Below the pieces are notes generated by a model. The model made no database searches. It was not told the DNA's origin and worked only from the letters and a program-made list of their open reading frames with translations. This document shows positions 6,157 to 7,115 of a stretch of 7,115 bases of DNA, piece after piece. Origin of the DNA: Deltaproteobacteria bacterium (GTDB lineage: Bacteria > Desulfobacterota > Desulfobacteria > Desulfobacterales > SURF-7); NCBI GenBank assembly GCA_019307665.1, contig JAFDJC010000169.1, positions 1-7,115 on the forward strand. Direction: 5' to 3'. Each line of letters opens with the position of its first letter. Within the stretch, counting starts at the first letter, position 1. The translations under genes were made by a program, and so were the position numbers.

Positions 6157-6822
6157 ATGAAAAGGATATTTTTTAATACAGCGTTATGGTTGTCTTTTAT
6201 GTTGATATTGAGCGGCGTTGTATTTTCTGCTGAAAGTAAAGGCTTTAAACATCTTTTAAAGTTAGCCCAACAAGGAGATGTTGAAGCTCAGATCAGCCTG
6301 GCACGTATGTATGATACAGGCGATGGTGTGGTCCAGGACTATATTGAAGCGTTGAAATGGTACAGAATGGCTGCTGAGCATGGAAATGTCGACATTCAGT
6401 TTTTAGTAGGCAAGATTTACTATTCAGGAAGAGTTGTTCAACAGAATTATACTGAAGCGTTGAAATGGTATAAAATGGCTGCTGAACAGGGGCATGCCGA
6501 AGCTCAGTATGAACTGGGTATTATGTGCGGAAAGGGCGAAGGCATCACCCGAAACTATTATGAAACCATAAAGTGGGTTAAAAAGGCTGCTGAACAAGGG
6601 CATGCCGCCGCACAGGCTAATTTAGGCGATATGTATGTCAAGGCGCAAGGCACAGCGCAAAATTTTAAGAAAGCTTATGTCTGGTATGGTCTGGCAGCTG
6701 AGCAGGGCAATAACAATGCGAAACACAATATGTCGGTTGTTGAACCTAAAATGACTTCCAGCCAGATTGCTGAAGCAAAAAAAGAAATTGCGATGATATT
6801 GGAAAAGACACAAAAAAAATAA
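6157..6822 (+). CDS. Exported Sel1-repeat (SLR) protein
   Basis: The 221-residue protein starts with a Sec-type signal peptide: KR, a hydrophobic core at about 8-22, and likely cleavage near residue 24 (VFS/AES). No lipobox Cys is present, so the mature protein should be soluble in the periplasm or secreted. Residues 42-185 are four Sel1 repeats of exactly 36 residues, visible from the recurring EALKWYRMAAEHGN block at 64, 100, 136 and 172; half repeats cap both ends. The C-terminus has the SSQIAEAKKEIA helix common in this family. Sel1 repeats form an alpha-solenoid that binds other proteins; no catalytic residue can be proposed and the partner is unknown. The ATG is preceded by AGGGGAG four bases upstream. 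Repeats one and two share an 18-base identical stretch (6345-6362 and 6453-6470), which points to fairly recent internal duplication. It has its own promoter and is divergent from tatA; no neighbour reveals its role. Confidence 0.88.
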   Translation: MKRIFFNTALWLSFMLILSGVVFSAESKGFKHLLKLAQQGDVEAQISLARMYDTGDGVVQDYIEALKWYRMAAEHGNVDIQFLVGKIYYSGRVVQQNYTEALKWYKMAAEQGHAEAQYELGIMCGKGEGITRNYYETIKWVKKAAEQGHAAAQANLGDMYVKAQGTAQNFKKAYVWYGLAAEQGNNNAKHNMSVVEPKMTSSQIAEAKKEIAMILEKTQKK

Positions 6823-6881
6823 AATGTATAAATTCGTATTTGATCTGGCAATTTGAAAAAACCGGTTTTAACATCCTCCAC

Positions 6882-6932
6882 ATTCCAAACCGCAACGCCT
6901 TGTATGAGCTTATCATAGTGCTCTTGGTTCAT
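6882..6932 (-). pseudogene. Remnant resembling the N-terminus of pentapeptide-repeat proteins
   Basis: From an ATG at 6932 the minus strand reads MNQEHYDKLIQGVAVWN. This matches the N-terminal signature that I know from many pentapeptide-repeat proteins, in the form M-N-x-E-H-L-x-x-L-x-Q-G-V-x-x-W-N, normally followed by a WR-containing segment and then the repeats. Here the similarity stops right after WN: the frame continues as VEDVKTGFFKL and runs antisense into the end of the Sel1 gene without any pentapeptide repeats, and neither other frame restores them. I read it as the 5' stub of a gene whose body has been lost. It might still be translated as a short peptide, since a weak AGGT site lies upstream. 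Confidence 0.45.
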
Positions 6933-7004
6933 TATGCGATTACCTATTAACAAACATCGATAACTTAAAAGACCATTCCCATATTCTGTCAAATGGTTCC
7001 GGCT

Positions 7005-7115
7005 TTATACAGACATATTTGATTTCAGACTTTCTGTATAGTTTAGCTTGTGATCGATCTGCCCATGGATAAATTGTCTAATTTTTTCTTTAACTGCCGG
7101 AGAAATATTAGCAAA
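7005..7115 (-). CDS. Possible C-terminal end of an unidentified protein, cut by window
   Basis: One minus-strand frame is open from the right edge down to a TAA at 7005-7007 and gives 36 residues containing ISPAVKEKIRQFIHGQID and ending in LKSNMSV. The composition (mixed charged and hydrophobic, helix-like) is that of a real protein end rather than of AT-rich noise, but the piece is too short to recognise. The two other minus-strand frames close sooner or are open only by chance. If real, this gene would end about 70 nt upstream of the pentapeptide-type stub on the same strand. Confidence 0.35.
   Translation of the reverse strand, partial: FANISPAVKEKIRQFIHGQIDHKLNYTESLKSNMSV

Larger units (their letters stand above)
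6823..7115. other. Region beyond the Sel1 gene, mostly without an intact gene
   Basis: This 293-nt stretch holds the pentapeptide-type stub and, at the edge, a possible 3' end of a minus-strand gene. A perfect 12-bp palindrome AAAACCGGTTTT lies at 6858-6869, but it has no T-run suited to a terminator. No clear terminator for the Sel1 gene, no tRNA-like fold and no transposon end was found. Confidence 0.5.

Noticed and set aside
6858..6869. Perfect palindrome AAAACCGGTTTT as terminator of the Sel1 gene
   Set aside because: With a 4-nt loop the stem is only four A-T pairs and no T-run follows, so it would not terminate transcription.
6675..6992. Minus-strand open frame of 105 codons overlapping the 3' end of the Sel1 gene
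   Set aside because: Most of it is antisense to Sel1 repeats and reads as hydrophobic noise. Only the 17 codons at 6882-6932 resemble a known protein.
7063..7115. Possible + strand gene start (ATGGATAAATTG) open to the window end
   Set aside because: No ribosome site and only 17 codons visible; the opposite-strand frame is longer and more protein-like.
1..7115. CRISPR array, tRNA/rRNA genes, insertion sequences, toxin-antitoxin or phage-defence genes
   Set aside because: I looked for spaced direct repeats, tRNA-like folds, transposase motifs and paired small ORFs and found none; the only direct repeats are the coding Sel1 repeats.

Overview
The window (roughly 40-45% GC by eye) looks like ordinary chromosome of a Gram-negative anaerobe, most likely a Desulfobacterota (former Deltaproteobacteria) sulfate-reducer-type organism. 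This rests on System II (ResB/CcsB) cytochrome c maturation, a short single TatA, a compact RNase II/R-type exoribonuclease, moderate GC, and Sel1- and pentapeptide-type accessory sequence at one end. The lineage is an inference from gene content, not a database match.

Layout. Left end, + strand: the 3' part of a methylthioadenosine phosphorylase gene (mtnP, cut by the window edge), then 13 nt later a complete adenine phosphoribosyltransferase gene (apt). Together they release adenine from methylthioadenosine and turn it into AMP. apt ends tail to tail with a minus-strand operon, with only 27 nt between the stop codons and a candidate terminator overlapping the end of apt.

The minus-strand operon reads from right to left: tatA (58 codons, easily missed), an RNB-domain exoribonuclease, resB and ccsB, with gaps of 38, 39 and 33 nt. 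A strong sigma70-type promoter (TTGACA, 17 nt, TATATA with a TG extension) lies 48 nt upstream of tatA. ResB and CcsB are the two halves of the System II haem delivery and ligation machine; TatA belongs to the folded-protein export channel. Both serve periplasmic redox proteins. The RNase between them is the odd partner. resB certainly, and the RNase possibly, use TTG start codons.

The 379-nt divergent intergenic region (5778-6156) holds the tatA promoter, two consecutive hairpins on the + strand of which the second is a textbook intrinsic terminator with no gene in front of it (a small-RNA candidate), and a good promoter for the next gene. That gene (6157-6822, +) encodes an exported Sel1-repeat protein. 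After it lies a decayed-looking stretch with a 17-codon remnant resembling the N-terminus of pentapeptide-repeat proteins and, at the right edge, the possible C-terminal end of an unidentified minus-strand gene.

I see no convincing new multi-gene system. The parts most worth a second look are the orphan hairpin/terminator unit, the RNase inside the Tat/cytochrome operon, and the pentapeptide-type remnant beside the Sel1 gene.
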